Assembly (NCBI RefSeq): GCF_020400825.1
Contig: NZ_JAINVH010000044.1
Span: 1-62,998, forward strand
Direction of reading: 5' to 3'
DNA from: Streptomyces sp. HPF1205
GTDB taxonomy: Bacteria > Actinomycetota > Actinomycetes > Streptomycetales > Streptomycetaceae
Length of the DNA stretch: 62,998 nucleotides
The notes beneath the pieces are model-generated. The model did no database searches. It was not told the origin of the DNA and worked only from the letters and a program-made list of their open reading frames with translations. Both the position numbers and the translations under genes were made by a program. Positions 62,944 to 62,998 of the stretch are shown here, one piece after another. Each line of letters begins with the position of its first letter. Position 1 is the first letter of the stretch.

Positions 62944-62998
62944 TCAGCCGATGCCCAGGGCCTTGAGCTTGGCCTGGTAGTCGGGCAGGTTGGCGCCG
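62944..62998 (-). CDS. C-terminal fragment of an unidentified gene (truncated at the window edge)
   Basis: Only the last 17 codons and stop are visible, reading GANLPDYQAKLKALGIG on the minus strand. The wording resembles C-termini of family 1 extracellular sugar-binding proteins, which would fit next to a GH2 enzyme, but the fragment is too short to identify. The assignment is a guess; the reading frame is supported only by position after a terminator and by codon use. Confidence 0.4.
   Translation of the reverse strand, partial: GANLPDYQAKLKALGIG

Overview
The window is about 63 kb of very G+C-rich DNA with third-position G/C codon bias, many GTG starts, tightly overlapping ATGA/GTGA gene junctions, Tat signal peptides and families typical of soil actinomycetes (FCD-type GntR, PadR, HxlR, an ECF41 sigma factor, CE2/GH18/GH28 secreted enzymes, a CtpI-like giant P-type ATPase). 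All of this points to Streptomyces or a close relative, probably a chromosomal accessory region rich in plant and fungal polysaccharide utilisation genes. I found no tRNA, rRNA, CRISPR array, transposase, integrase or phage gene.

Layout. 0-9 kb: an edge-truncated lipase-maturation-factor-like membrane protein, a small acidic protein, a P-loop NTPase with an orphan membrane-anchored periplasmic-binding-like protein, a sigma-like protein, an acetyl xylan esterase-type hydrolase, and a class A PBP whose transpeptidase motifs are all lost. 9.3-10.7 kb: a polysaccharide deacetylase. 10.8-20.9 kb (cluster A): two paralogous FCD GntR regulators flank a sugar-acid catabolic and import set (DUF6807, Gfo/Idh oxidoreductase, two ABC permeases, IlvD/Edd dehydratase, DHDPS-fold dehydratase/aldolase, lipoprotein sugar-binding protein). 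21-26.5 kb: a Lys/Ala-rich protein divergent from a 1572-residue P-type ATPase. 26.5-35.3 kb (cluster B): a glycoside hydrolase divergent from a five-gene Dpp-type ABC importer. 35.4-36.9 kb: a chitinase preceded by a DasR-like site. 37-47.9 kb (cluster C): a pectin locus with a seven-gene leftward operon (DHDPS-fold enzyme, Pot-like ABC importer, GH28, CE2 esterase) divergent from a CE8-GH28 fusion pectinase. 48-51.5 kb: PadR plus an MacB/LolD-like ABC exporter. 51.6-58.4 kb: a GT-C-like membrane protein, cupin, universal stress protein, HxlR divergent from a quinone-reductase-like MDR, DUF5996, and ECF41 sigma. 58.7-62.8 kb: a GH2 enzyme with tandem F5/8C (CBM32-like) domains, then a truncated gene at the right edge.

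How the parts work together. The most striking signal is a shared palindromic operator, TCATATATGA, present five times. Each copy lies 9-22 bases downstream of a recognisable TTGAC(G/C)-17/18-TA promoter. The five promoters drive gntR1-DUF6807, gntR2-DHDPS1-ilvD, the cluster A sugar-binding protein, the DHDPS2-transporter-GH28-CE2 operon and the CE8-GH28 gene. The two GntR proteins have the same recognition helix, so clusters A and C, 25 kb apart, look like one regulon for pectin breakdown (methyl-ester and acetyl removal, two polygalacturonases, galacturonide import) coupled to non-phosphorylative sugar-acid catabolism. Two copies of a LacI-type 13-mer (GCAAGCGCTTTCT) add a second control layer on the cluster A transporter. 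This regulon is my candidate for the undescribed system in the window.
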